Source: Candidatus Geothrix skivensis
Lineage (GTDB): Bacteria > Acidobacteriota > Holophagae > Holophagales > Holophagaceae
DNA: 64,000 nucleotides
Direction of reading: 5' to 3'
NCBI GenBank assembly: GCA_016721195.1
Contig: JADKIO010000005.1
Location: 618,001-682,000, forward strand
This document shows, piece after piece, positions 34,201-43,639 of the stretch. Made by a program: the position numbers and the translations under genes. Below the pieces are notes generated by a model. The model was not told the DNA's origin. It saw only the letters and a list, made by a program, of their open reading frames with translations, and ran no database searches. The first letter of the stretch is position 1. Every line of letters begins with the position of its first letter.

Positions 34201-34253
34201 TCGATTTATTTTTTTTATAATTATTTGAAATACATAGTGTTTAGTAATAAAAA
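34201..34253 (+). promoter_or_regulatory. AT-rich promoter region of amtB-PII operon
   Basis: 53 bases that are almost entirely A/T, a sharp break in this GC-rich window. It holds a perfect TATAAT (34216-34221) but no consensus -35 at 16-18 bases, and TTGAAA at 34225-34230 with no matching -10. I looked for a sigma-54 GG-N10-GC pair upstream and did not find one with the right spacing. Probable activator-dependent nitrogen-regulated promoter. Confidence 0.55.
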
Positions 34254-34298
34254 TGGCCACCCTGGTCAGGTCCACGCGATGTCATCACGGAGGAACCC

Positions 34299-35621
<1,323 letters not shown>

Positions 35622-35633
35622 TCGGAGCGCCCG

Positions 35634-35975
35634 ATGAAACTCATCACCGCCATCATCCCGGAAGAGAAGCTCGACGAGGTCCGCGAGGCCCTCATCGAGG
35701 CCGAGATCGAGCGCATCACCGTGCTGCGGGTCAGCGGCCATGGGCGTCAGCAGGAGATCGTCATCCAGCGGGGCAAGAAGGTGGTGCCCAACCTCATTCC
35801 CAAGGTGCAGATCACCATCGCCTGCAACGATGCCTTCGAGGACATCACCGTGGACACCATCATCCGCACCGCTCGACATGGCGGCGGCGAGGTGGGTGAC
35901 GGCAAGATCTTCGTGCAGGACCTGAAGGAGTGCATCCGCATCCGCACCGGGGAGCGGGGCGGCCAGGCCATCTAG
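35634..35975 (+). CDS. PII-family nitrogen regulatory protein with atypical T-loop
   Basis: 113 residues, trimeric signal protein expected to bind ATP/ADP and 2-oxoglutarate and to gate the adjacent AmtB. MKLITAIIPEEKLDEVREAL is the standard start. The T-loop reads GRQQEIVIQRGKKVVPNL: the Tyr51 that is uridylylated in GlnB/GlnK is Gln45 here, and the loop is one residue shorter. B-loop and C-terminal nucleotide residues (GGGEVGDGKIFVQDL, RIRTGE) are present. Regulation by uridylylation is therefore unlikely. Confidence 0.93.
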   Translation: MKLITAIIPEEKLDEVREALIEAEIERITVLRVSGHGRQQEIVIQRGKKVVPNLIPKVQITIACNDAFEDITVDTIIRTARHGGGEVGDGKIFVQDLKECIRIRTGERGGQAI

Positions 35976-36110
35976 GAGTGTGAGAGCCACCAGAATCATG
36001 CAAGGCCACGCCTGAGACGGTGTGCCGAGAGAGATTCCTTCCGAGGGCCCGCCCTGGGTTTAAAAGGCCCCTTGGAGCGTGTATGGTTCGCTTGGGGAGG
36101 GCGAAGCGCG

Positions 36111-37031
36111 ATGGGGCTGATTCCGGGGGCTTGGGTCGAGGTGCTTTCCGCCGGGGAGATCCTGGCCACCCTGGAGGCCGACCAGTCGCTGGAGGGCCTG
36201 CCCTTCATGCCCGAGATGCTGGCCTTCTGCGGGCGGACCTTCCAGGTTCAGATCCACGCGGACCGCACCTGCGTCAGGGCCCTCCCGCCGGGGGAGCATG
36301 AGCCGATCCGGGGCCTCCGGGACTGTGTGGTGCTGGTGGGACTGCGGTGCGGCGGCGGCTTCCACGGGGGCTGCCAGCTGGGCTGCATGCTCTTCTGGAA
36401 GGAGGCCTGGCTGAAGCAGGTGACGGGTCCACGCCCCGGTCCGGAAATCCCGGCGGGACCGCCGGCAGACGGGCTTCCGGTGAACCGGGGGCAAGACCCA
36501 TCGGTCTTCTTCTGCCAGGGCACGGAGCTGGGGCGGGCCACGACCCGGGGCCAGTCGAAATGGGATCCCCGCGAATACATCGGGATGCTGCGGGCTGGCA
36601 CCTTCGCCGTGCCGGAGCTCGTCCGGATGCTCCATGTCGCGGGCAGTCGCAAGGTGGAGCTGGCGATCCGCTCCCGCCTCCAGTCCCACGCCCCGCCGGC
36701 CCAGGAGGAGGCCGGGGAGGTGCTGGGACTCCAGCCCGGGGAATGGGTCGAGGTCAAGGGGATGCCGGAGATCCTGCGGACCCTGGATGCCCGCCACTGC
36801 CGGAAGGGCCTGGCCTTCAGCAACGACATGTTCGGATTCTGCGGCCGCAGATTCCAGGTCCAGCATCGAATCGATACCCTCCTCGATGAAAAAACGGGAA
36901 AGCTGCGGCAGGTCCAACACACCGTCACCCTGGTGGGAACCGACTGCCAGAAGTACATGGGCTGCGCCCGCCAGATGCCCCTCCTTTGGCGCGAGTTGTG
37001 GCTGCGGCGGGTGGACTCCCCCGGGGGTTGA
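36111..37031 (+). CDS. Protein with two copies of an FCGR/WREAWLRRV domain, unknown function
   Basis: 306 residues holding a tandem duplication. Copy 1 (about residues 5-110): PGAWVEVLSAGEILATLE, LPFMPEMLAFCGRTFQVQ, VVLVGLRCGGG, GCMLFWKEAWLKQV. Copy 2 (about 212-303): PGEWVEVKGMPEILRTLD, LAFSNDMFGFCGRRFQVQ, VTLVGTDCQKYMGCARQ, LLWRELWLRRV. Each copy keeps three Cys, which could bind a metal. The linker (DPSVFFCQGTELGRATTRGQSKWDPREYI) has no known motif. I recall single-copy relatives near polysaccharide genes but cannot name a family. ATG 36111 fits the start of copy 1. Confidence 0.65.
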   Translation: MGLIPGAWVEVLSAGEILATLEADQSLEGLPFMPEMLAFCGRTFQVQIHADRTCVRALPPGEHEPIRGLRDCVVLVGLRCGGGFHGGCQLGCMLFWKEAWLKQVTGPRPGPEIPAGPPADGLPVNRGQDPSVFFCQGTELGRATTRGQSKWDPREYIGMLRAGTFAVPELVRMLHVAGSRKVELAIRSRLQSHAPPAQEEAGEVLGLQPGEWVEVKGMPEILRTLDARHCRKGLAFSNDMFGFCGRRFQVQHRIDTLLDEKTGKLRQVQHTVTLVGTDCQKYMGCARQMPLLWRELWLRRVDSPGG

Positions 37032-37092
37032 GGGCCGGGGCCGTCCAGGATTGCCGGCGGGTTGCCGGGGCCGGGACGGGTAGCCTGGAGGC

Positions 37093-38514
37093 ATGCGTTC
37101 CCTCGTATGGTTCCGGGGCAAGGATCTTCGTGTGGCGGATCATGGTCCCTTGACAGAGGCCGTGGCTTCGGGGGAGCTGATCCCGCTCTTCGTACTGGAT
37201 CCATTCTTCTTCGACCCAATCCGGGCCCGGGAACTGCCACACCGCATGCAGTTCCTCCTCGATTCCTTGGGTAGCCTGGAGGCCCGGCTCGCAGACTTGG
37301 GCTCGCGCCTGCTGGTGGTGCCGGGGCGCAGCGTGGAGGTGGTACCGCGCCTGGCGGCGGAATGGAAGGTGGATCGCGTGCTGGCACACCGCTGGGTGGA
37401 GCCCTTGGGCCGGGAGCGGGATCGCCGGGTGGGGGAAGCCCTGGGACGCCAGGGGGTGGAGTTCCAGCTCTTCGAAGGTGAGACCCTGCTGCCGCCAGGG
37501 TCCGTGCGCACCGGCCAGGATCGGATGTTCCGGGTGTTCACGCCCTTTGCGAGGGCGGCGGGGGCCCGGCTCGATCTGGAACCGGTCCGGTCCGTGCCGT
37601 CGTCGCTGCCTCCCCTGCCCAGGGATATTGCGGCGATGACAGTCTCCATTCCGTCGATGGAGGACCTTGGCCTGACCCGGAATCCCGCCCTGCAACCGGG
37701 AGGTGAACCGCATGCCCACAGCCGCCTGCAGTCCTTCATCAAGGGCCCCATCACGACCTATGGTGCGGACCGCGATCGCATGGACCTCCCCGGCACCTCG
37801 CGCCTCAGCGCCGACCTGAAGTTCGGCACGCTCTCGGTGAGCACGGTCTGGCGGGCGGCCGCGGGAGCAGGGCAGGGCGACTCGGGACGGCGGTATCTGA
37901 CAGAGCTGCTCTGGCGGGAGTTCAGCCACCACCTCCTGTGGGAATGGCCTGAGCTGCTGCAGCAGCCCTTCCGCCCTGATTTCGCGGGCTTCCCCTGGCA
38001 GCAGGACGAGGGGGCCTGGCGGGCCTGGACCGCCGGGCGAACCGGCTACCCCGTGGTGGATGCCGCCGCCCGGCAGCTGCTGGCCGAAGGCTTCGTGCAC
38101 AACCGGGCCCGCATGGTGACCGCCAGCTTCCTCACCAAGCACCTGCTGCTGGACTATCGGCTGGGCGAGGCCCACTACCTGAAGTGGCTCACCGATGGCG
38201 ACTGGGCCCAGAACAGCGCTGGTTGGCAGTGGAGCGCGGGCTGCGGCTGCGACGCCCAGCCCTGGTTCCGCATCTTCAATCCCGTCACTCAAGGGCTGAA
38301 GTTCGATCCGGAAGGGGCCTACGTGAAGCGCTGGGTGCCCGAGCTGGCGGAGTGCCCCACCGCCTTCCTCCACGAACCCTGGCGGGCCCCGAACAGCCTG
38401 CGCAGCCGCTTCGACTACCCCAATCCCATCGTGGATCACGCCTTTGCCCGTCAGCGCTTCCTGGCGACGGCGCGGGGACATCTGGGCCGGACCGGAGCGG
38501 GCAACCCGGTGTGA
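37093..38514 (+). CDS. phr: Deoxyribodipyrimidine photolyase / cryptochrome family (class I)
   Basis: Light-driven repair of cyclobutane dimers. N-terminal alpha/beta photolyase domain starts SLVWFRGKDLRVADHGPLT; C-terminal FAD domain contains LKFGTLSVSTVW, LLWREFSHHLLW, TGYPVVDAAARQLLAEGFVHNRARMVTASFL and WQWSAGCGCDAQPWFRIFNPVTQGLKFDPEG. Length 473 is typical. The residue pattern GCGCDAQPW replaces the common GTGTDAxPY. Start ATG follows GCCTGGAGGC. Confidence 0.94.
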   Translation: MRSLVWFRGKDLRVADHGPLTEAVASGELIPLFVLDPFFFDPIRARELPHRMQFLLDSLGSLEARLADLGSRLLVVPGRSVEVVPRLAAEWKVDRVLAHRWVEPLGRERDRRVGEALGRQGVEFQLFEGETLLPPGSVRTGQDRMFRVFTPFARAAGARLDLEPVRSVPSSLPPLPRDIAAMTVSIPSMEDLGLTRNPALQPGGEPHAHSRLQSFIKGPITTYGADRDRMDLPGTSRLSADLKFGTLSVSTVWRAAAGAGQGDSGRRYLTELLWREFSHHLLWEWPELLQQPFRPDFAGFPWQQDEGAWRAWTAGRTGYPVVDAAARQLLAEGFVHNRARMVTASFLTKHLLLDYRLGEAHYLKWLTDGDWAQNSAGWQWSAGCGCDAQPWFRIFNPVTQGLKFDPEGAYVKRWVPELAECPTAFLHEPWRAPNSLRSRFDYPNPIVDHAFARQRFLATARGHLGRTGAGNPV

Positions 38515-38572
38515 TGGAGGCAGGCCACTAGAGTCTCTGGGGCCAGCCTCGTTCCGCCGCAGGTGCCGGTGC

Positions 38573-39565
38573 TCAGGGAATGAGCAGCACCTTGCCGGTG
38601 GTGCTCCTGGACTCCAGAAGCCGATGGGCCTCGGCACCGTCGGCCAGGGGGACCCGGGCCGCGATGTGGACCTTCAACAGTCCCTGACGAACCCAGTGGA
38701 ACAATTCCCCAGCCCGCTGGAGACGATCCTCCCGAGTTCGGAGCACATTCCAGAGGTCGCCGCCCGTGAGGCTCTTGCTGGTGTCCATCAGGTAGCGCGG
38801 ATCCACCGGCACGGGATCGCCCCCGGCCATCCCGAAGAACACCACGTGACCCCCGGTGCGGGCTGATTCCAGGCTCTTCTGCAGGGTGGCGCCCACGCTG
38901 TCGTAGACCACATCCACACCCTCGCTCAGGACCAGGCCCGCCGGGTCCACCTGGGAGCTGAAGTCCCGGGCGGCCTGGGACCAATCCTCGCCGAACAGCA
39001 CCACCTGCCTGGCTCCGGCGTCCAGGACGGTCTGGACCTTCGAGGCCCGGGAAACGATGCCCAGGACCTCGGCCCCGAGCAGGCTGGCCATCTGCACCAG
39101 GAGCAGGCCCACCCCTCCCGCCGCCGCATGCACCAGCACGCTGTCGCCCGCCTTGATGGCATGGCTGTCCCGCACCAGGTACTGGGCCGTGAGGCCTTGC
39201 AGGAGCACGGCGGCGGCCACCTCGAACGAGATATCGTCCGGCAGGGGAATGAGCTTGGCCACCGGGACCACCACCCGCTGGGCATGGGCAAAGGCACTAT
39301 CCGCGAAGGCCACGCGGTCGCCGACCATGATGCCCGTCACCCCGGGCCCCACCGCCTCCACCTCGCCGGCCGCCTCGTAGCCGGCGATCCAAGGGGCTTC
39401 CCCCTTCTGGGGGTAGCGGCCCTGGCGCCGGTAGCAGTCCGCGAAGTTCATGCCGATGGCCCGGGTGAGCACCCTGACCTCGCCGCTTCCTGGCACTGGA
39501 TCAGGAACGGTGCGCCAAGACAGCACTTCCGGACCGCCGTACTGGCTGAAGGTGAGGGCTTGCAT
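38573..39565 (-). CDS. Zinc-type/quinone oxidoreductase (MDR superfamily)
   Basis: NADPH:quinone oxidoreductase type, without the structural zinc Cys cluster. N-terminal GroES-like fold (GMNFADCYRRQGRYP), NADP loop VHAAAGGVGLLLVQMA, and the C-terminal ESRSTTGKVLLIP end. Length 330 is normal. ATG 39565 with GGCTGCC-like spacing; further upstream residues lack homology. Convergent with phr, divergent from the ferredoxin gene with a 282-base spacer in which no clear promoter was found. Confidence 0.9.
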   Translation of the reverse strand: MQALTFSQYGGPEVLSWRTVPDPVPGSGEVRVLTRAIGMNFADCYRRQGRYPQKGEAPWIAGYEAAGEVEAVGPGVTGIMVGDRVAFADSAFAHAQRVVVPVAKLIPLPDDISFEVAAAVLLQGLTAQYLVRDSHAIKAGDSVLVHAAAGGVGLLLVQMASLLGAEVLGIVSRASKVQTVLDAGARQVVLFGEDWSQAARDFSSQVDPAGLVLSEGVDVVYDSVGATLQKSLESARTGGHVVFFGMAGGDPVPVDPRYLMDTSKSLTGGDLWNVLRTREDRLQRAGELFHWVRQGLLKVHIAARVPLADGAEAHRLLESRSTTGKVLLIP

Positions 39566-39847
39566 GGGCAGCCTCCGCAGGGTCCCGGCCGCTGGGTGGT
39601 TTCCCGGCCAAACCCACTTCCTTCTCCATGCTAGTCCCTTGTCGCCATGCAAAGTGGCCATCCTGGGTTTGGACGATTGGGCCACTTCCCGGGGCAGGCT
39701 CCCTCAGGCCTGCCCTGGCCGTCGAGGGCTGTGGCCGCTGGAGCCTACGGGGGTGAGGTTCATGTCATTTTCCAAGCGGGGGCCTGATAGAGTGGAGAGC
39801 GACAGCCAGGCCTTATCCCTTTTGCTTTATAGACTTACGGGTAACCC

Positions 39848-40129
39848 ATGCACACCATTCGATTCGATGGCAAGACCCCCGGCGCGGCAGAATGCGAGCG
39901 GGAAACGGCGCTCCTGGCGGCCAGCATCAAGGCTGGCGTGCCCCTCAACCACCGTTGTGGTGGCCACGCCCGCTGCGGCACCTGTATCGTCACCGTGGTG
40001 GAAGGGACGGAAAATCTGAGCGAGATGGGCGCCGCCGAGACGCGCGTCCTGAAGGCCCTGAAGGCGAACCCAGAACAGCGTCTCGCTTGCCAGACCTGGG
40101 CCCGGGGCGATGTGGCGGTGAAGTACTAG
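39848..40129 (+). CDS. 2Fe-2S ferredoxin (adrenodoxin-like)
   Basis: 93 residues. Cluster ligands in CGGHARCGTC (CX5CX2C) and the fourth in RLACQTW. The block NLSEMGAAETRVLKALKANPEQR matches vertebrate-type/Isc ferredoxins. Electron partner is unknown; no isc genes are in the window. TATAGA at 39828-39833 would leave only a very short leader. Its TAG stop shares the CTAG palindrome with the stop of recR, which converges from the other strand. Confidence 0.93.
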   Translation: MHTIRFDGKTPGAAECERETALLAASIKAGVPLNHRCGGHARCGTCIVTVVEGTENLSEMGAAETRVLKALKANPEQRLACQTWARGDVAVKY

Positions 40130-40728
40130 CTGCCGACAGGCCGCCGACCTTCCATGGCCCGATCCAAGGTGAGCTCGTCGGCGTATTCGAGGTCGCTGCC
40201 GATGGGCAGGCCCAGGCCGATGCGGGTGGTGCGGATGCCGATGGGCTTCAGCATGCGGGCCAGCCAGCTGGCGGTGGCCTCGCCGTCCACAGTGGGGTTG
40301 GTGGCCAGGATGACTTCCTGGATGGCCTGGTCCTCCAGGCGCTTCAGCAGCTCGCGGATGCGTAGCTGGTCGGGTCCGACCCCGCGCAGGGGCGAGATGA
40401 GGCCCCCCAGCACGTGGTAGCGGCCCCGGAAGTGGCCGCTGCGCTCGAAGCTGAGCACATTGGAGGCCTCGGCCACGATCACGAGGCAGGCTGGGTCCCG
40501 GCGGGGGTCCAGGCAGATGGGGCAGGTGGGCTGGTCCGTGAAGGCTCCGCAGACCTGGCAGAAGCCCACCTTCTCGGCGGCCTGCTGGAGCTGGTGGGCC
40601 AGGTGGGCCATGGCCCCGGGCCCCTCCTTCAGCAGGTGCAGGGCCATGCGCTGGGCGGACTTGGCCCCCACCCCCGGCAGCTTCTGGAGGCTTTCGACCA
40701 CGGCCTCCAGGGGCGGCGGCAGCTTCAC
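40126..40728 (-). CDS. recR: Recombination protein RecR
   Basis: Mediator of RecF-pathway recombinational repair. Helix-hairpin-helix (LPGVGAKSAQRMALHLL), zinc finger CQVCGAFTDQPTCPIC, then the Toprim domain (ACLVIVAEASNVLSFERSG, LGGLISPLRGVGPD, NPTVDGEATASWLA). Length 200 is normal. Start is GTG, four bases after the ybaB stop. ybaB-recR is a widely conserved pair, here at the end of a thiL-DUF2062-ybaB-recR operon. Confidence 0.95.
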   Translation of the reverse strand: MKLPPPLEAVVESLQKLPGVGAKSAQRMALHLLKEGPGAMAHLAHQLQQAAEKVGFCQVCGAFTDQPTCPICLDPRRDPACLVIVAEASNVLSFERSGHFRGRYHVLGGLISPLRGVGPDQLRIRELLKRLEDQAIQEVILATNPTVDGEATASWLARMLKPIGIRTTRIGLGLPIGSDLEYADELTLDRAMEGRRPVGS

Positions 40729-40732
40729 TGGA

Positions 40733-41035
40733 TTACAGCCCCAGGCCCGGAATGTTCAAGCCCGCGCCCATGCCGCCCATCTGCTTCTTCATGGTCTCGT
40801 CGACCTTGAGGGCTGCATCGCGGAAGGCCGCCAGCAGCAGGTCCTCCAGCATGGACGGGTCCTCAGGATCCATGGCGTCCTTGGCGATGGAAAGGCCCAT
40901 CAGCTCTTTGGAGCCATTGAGGGTGACTTTCACCAGCTCGCCGCCGGCGGTGCCGTCCACGCGCAGGTTGGCCTGGGTTTCCGCCAGCTTGGCCTGCATC
41001 TGCTGGGCCTGCTTCATCAGAAAGCGCATGTCCAT
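40733..41035 (-). CDS. YbaB/EbfC nucleoid-associated protein
   Basis: 100-residue DNA-binding protein, homodimer in relatives. The start MDMRFLMKQAQQMQAKLAETQ and the GGELVKVTLNGSKELMGLSI block are typical, as is the glycine-rich end (MGGMGAGLNIPGLGL). Start ATG 41035 was selected because GGAG lies nine bases upstream and homology starts here. It lies four bases after the DUF2062 stop and five before recR. Confidence 0.94.
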   Translation of the reverse strand: MDMRFLMKQAQQMQAKLAETQANLRVDGTAGGELVKVTLNGSKELMGLSIAKDAMDPEDPSMLEDLLLAAFRDAALKVDETMKKQMGGMGAGLNIPGLGL

Positions 41036-41039
41036 GGGA

Positions 41040-41618
41040 TCAATCTCCGTGTTTGAGGTCGTGGTGGGTGTGGTTCTGTCCATGCAGGTGCGGCCAGTGG
41101 ATGCGCCGCAGACGCCTGGTGAGCCAGAGCATGAAAAAGTATCCAACAGGCAGGGCCAAAAGGGTACAGATGGTGCCACCCAGGAGGTAGGACTTCAGGA
41201 TCGGGCGCAGCATGCTGGTCATGGCTTCGAAGCCATCCCAGGTGAGGAAGCTGCGCCAGCCGATCTCGTGCCAGTGGACCTTGGCCAGGTTGGCTTCTGT
41301 GAACCGCCCCCGCACGAGATTCCCCACCCAGGTGCTGGCGGTGGCGATGGGCACGACCGTCCAGGGATTGTTGATGAGCATGGCCATGATCATCAGGGGC
41401 CTGTGGAGCCGCCGGAAGATCACGCAGAACAGGAACACCATGCCCGTGTGGAGTCCCAGCAGGGGATTCCAGGCGATGGAAAACCCCAGGCAGAAGCTCC
41501 AGGCCAGTTGCTCGGGGCTCAGCTCCGGGTGCAGGATGTGGGCCTTCAGGCGGTTCCACAGCCCCCGGGGCGGAGGCGGCGGCGGCGGCGGAACGAACGG
41601 CTCGGTGGGCTCAGTCAT
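41040..41618 (-). CDS. DUF2062 membrane protein
   Basis: 192 residues. Pro-rich cytosolic N terminus (PPPPPPPP), then HPELSPEQLAWSFCLGFSIAWNPLLGLHTGM and INNPWTVVPI, which are DUF2062 blocks, with three or so membrane segments and a His-rich C terminus (WPHLHGQNHTHHDLKHGD) that could bind metal. Function is unknown. Its ATG overlaps the end of thiL by eight bases, so the proteins are co-expressed. Confidence 0.88.
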   Translation of the reverse strand: MTEPTEPFVPPPPPPPPRGLWNRLKAHILHPELSPEQLAWSFCLGFSIAWNPLLGLHTGMVFLFCVIFRRLHRPLMIMAMLINNPWTVVPIATASTWVGNLVRGRFTEANLAKVHWHEIGWRSFLTWDGFEAMTSMLRPILKSYLLGGTICTLLALPVGYFFMLWLTRRLRRIHWPHLHGQNHTHHDLKHGD

Positions 41619-42528
41619 GGGCGAAGTGGTCGAATCCAAGGTCCGGCAGGGCGCGCGTTCCGGTTCCATCGTAGACCAGCAGCGGGGACGCGCCCTGTTC
41701 CATGGCCCGGCCCACAGGCAGGAGTGGTAGGCCCAAGGCCGCTTCCAGCTTCCCCAGGGGCAGGCTGGAGCCAAAGCAGCGGGCATAGTCCTCGCCGCCC
41801 CGGAGGGTCGCCTCGTCCCAGTCCCCTTCCAGCAGGATGCTCACCCCGGAGGCCTGGGCCAGGTTGCGCAGATCCCGGCTGAGCCCATCGGAGAGATCCA
41901 GGCAGGCATGGACCTCGGGGATGGAGGCCAGGTTGAGGCCCAGGCCCAGGTTCGGCCTCGGGTCCAGGTGGGCGGCCAGATCGGGGTCCGGCTGGTGCGG
42001 GTCCCAGCGCTGGCCAGCCTGCAGCTTCCGGAGACCCCGGAGGCTGGCCCCGGGACGCTGATCCAGATAAATCCGGTCCCCGGGCTGGAGGCCGTCGCGC
42101 CGCAGCCACCTAGAGGCGAAGCCGAAGGCCGTGAGGCCAAGTCCCAGGCCCCCGGGACGCCCCACCGTGTCGCCACCAATAACCTGGACAGAGGCCTCCC
42201 GGGCCCCGGCCGCGAGGCCCCCAAGGAAGGTCTCCAGCCAGGGGGTCGTGATCTCCGGGCCCAGGGCCAAGGTGAGCGTGAACCCGATGGGCCGGGCCCC
42301 GGAGGCATCCAGATCGGAAAGGTTGACGGTCAGGAGTTTCCGGGCCAGCAGGTCCGGTGGGTGCCAGTCGAGGTGGAAGTGCTGTCCGGATTCCATGAGA
42401 TCCGTGGTCACCAGCAGGTGCTGTCCGCTCGGTGTGGGGGGCAGGGCTCCGCAGTCGTCCACCAGGCCACTGCCTCCGGGCAGCAGCTCCCGGATCCGGG
42501 CCAGGATCCCCGATTCCTTCAAGTGCAT
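41611..42528 (-). CDS. thiL: Thiamine-monophosphate kinase
   Basis: Phosphorylates thiamine monophosphate to the pyrophosphate, the last step of cofactor synthesis. N-terminal LVDDCGALPP (the usual GDDAA block), VTTDLMESGQHF, LLTVNLSDLDASGARP, QVIGGDTVG and ALDLSDGLSRDL-type block (HACLDLSDGLSRDL) are seen. C-terminal LLRGGEDYARCFGS is as expected. Length 305. ATG 42528 is used since homology begins with KESGILARIRELL. First gene of the operon leading to recR. Confidence 0.9.
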   Translation of the reverse strand: MHLKESGILARIRELLPGGSGLVDDCGALPPTPSGQHLLVTTDLMESGQHFHLDWHPPDLLARKLLTVNLSDLDASGARPIGFTLTLALGPEITTPWLETFLGGLAAGAREASVQVIGGDTVGRPGGLGLGLTAFGFASRWLRRDGLQPGDRIYLDQRPGASLRGLRKLQAGQRWDPHQPDPDLAAHLDPRPNLGLGLNLASIPEVHACLDLSDGLSRDLRNLAQASGVSILLEGDWDEATLRGGEDYARCFGSSLPLGKLEAALGLPLLPVGRAMEQGASPLLVYDGTGTRALPDLGFDHFAHD

Positions 42529-42662
42529 GGGTGGATCTCCGTCACAAGTCCAGTCTCCCACGGCCCGGCCGGTGAGGCGACGCTTGGTCCCGGGGCTTGG
42601 CAATGCTAGGTTGATTGGGTTCGCCCACCGCCGGGCCCTAAATGATTCTTGAGGAGACGACC

Positions 42663-42917
42663 ATGGCCATCACCAAAGTCTGGATCGAAGACGGCTGCAT
42701 CGTGTGCAATGCCTGCGAGGCCGAGTGCCCCGAGGTGTTCCACGTCACCGACACCAGCTGCAACGTCAACGGCTCCGTGCGCGAAGATGGCGTGGACAAC
42801 GAGAACCGCGACGAGATGAGCCCCCTGTCCGGCAGCTTCGGCACCGATCTCGAGGCCGCCATCGAAGCCGCCGCCGCCAGCTGCCCCGTGGAAGTCATCA
42901 AGTTCGAGAAGGCTTAA
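42663..42917 (+). CDS. 4Fe-4S ferredoxin
   Basis: 84 residues. The first half has CIVCNACEAECP (CX2CX2CX3CP), the second has a single SCPVEVI; further Cys in TSCNVNG. This is the pattern of a ferredoxin with one intact 4Fe-4S cluster and a degraded second half. Acidic overall. Start ATG follows GAGGAGAC. A possible promoter lies upstream: TTGGTC (42584-42589) and TAGGTT (42607-42612), 17 bases apart, both weak matches. Confidence 0.92.
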   Translation: MAITKVWIEDGCIVCNACEAECPEVFHVTDTSCNVNGSVREDGVDNENRDEMSPLSGSFGTDLEAAIEAAAASCPVEVIKFEKA

Positions 42918-42919
42918 GG

Positions 42920-42942
42920 CTGAAACGGCTCTGCCGTTTCAG
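42920..42942 (+). terminator. Hairpin directly after the ferredoxin gene
   Basis: Perfect 10-bp stem CTGAAACGGC / GCCGTTTCAG with a three-base loop, starting right after the stop codon. It lacks a T-run and is followed by a stronger terminator, so it may protect the mRNA end. Confidence 0.5.
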
Positions 42943-42943
42943 T

Positions 42944-42975
42944 AAAGAAAGGGCGCCGTGAGGCGCCCTTTCTTT
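42944..42975. terminator. Strong bidirectional terminator
   Basis: Perfect 14-bp stem AAAGAAAGGGCGCC / GGCGCCCTTTCTTT with loop GTGA. A/T-rich arm ends allow it to act on both strands; it separates the ferredoxin gene from the converging CheX-like gene. Confidence 0.85.
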
Positions 42976-43060
42976 CATTCATGTCGTTTTTCCACCTCAG
43001 CGCGGTCTCCACCATCCTTCGACAGGGTCGCGACCTTGGCAGCGCTGAGCCTGTTGAAGC

Positions 43061-43588
43061 CTACTCCTTGAGCCCCACGTTCACCTCGAAGTCGCCGGAG
43101 GCGGTGCGGAAGGGGATGGCGATGCAAGGGACGTCGCCGCTGCGGCTGATCTTGTGCCCCTTGCCGACCACCACCGTGGGCACGGAAATGGAGAGGCTGA
43201 AGCCGTCCTGGATGAGCAGGCGGCGGGCATCGCCCACGACGATGTTGCCGATCTCGCCGATGGCGTCCTCCACGTTCCGGTCCAGCTCGGTGATCTCCTC
43301 CATGAGCATGTTGCCGGCAATGCGGCAGGCCAGGTCCGCCGGGAAGCTGAGGATGATGGAGCCCGAGGTGTCGCCGGTGATGCCGATGATGGCGGAGATG
43401 TCGTAGGTGGTGATGAGGTCCTCTTTCACCGACAGGCCGATCTTCTCAGCCGCGATGCTGGCCATCATCTCCAGGCTACGGAGCGTGGATTCGATGAAGG
43501 GATTGATGAAGGCGACGTTCATGGGACCCCAGGCAATGTGACTGGAGGCTGTTTCGGTCAAGGTCGGCTCCCCCATGACTTCTGGCAT
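43061..43588 (-). CDS. CheX-like chemotaxis phosphatase
   Basis: CheX/CheC-family protein, expected to dephosphorylate CheY-P. The ExxN catalytic pair is present in GEIGNIVVGDARRLL; the dimerising beta strands are seen in YDISAIIGITGDTSGSIILSF and VPCIAIPFRTASGDF. No other chemotaxis gene is in the window. The conserved part starts at MNVAFINPFIESTLR (ATG 43522); the longer start at 43588 adds 22 residues without homology and neither has a clear ribosome site. Confidence 0.85.
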   Translation of the reverse strand: MPEVMGEPTLTETASSHIAWGPMNVAFINPFIESTLRSLEMMASIAAEKIGLSVKEDLITTYDISAIIGITGDTSGSIILSFPADLACRIAGNMLMEEITELDRNVEDAIGEIGNIVVGDARRLLIQDGFSLSISVPTVVVGKGHKISRSGDVPCIAIPFRTASGDFEVNVGLKE

Positions 43589-43639
43589 TGAGGCCCGGGG
43601 TTTCTCCCGTCACCATGGACCTTCTGCCCGGAGACTCCC

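Noticed and set aside
34143..34298. Sigma-54 promoter for amtB
   Set aside because: The only GG/GC pair near (TTGGCAGCTGATCGAGC) has an 11-base gap, not 10, and a poor consensus.
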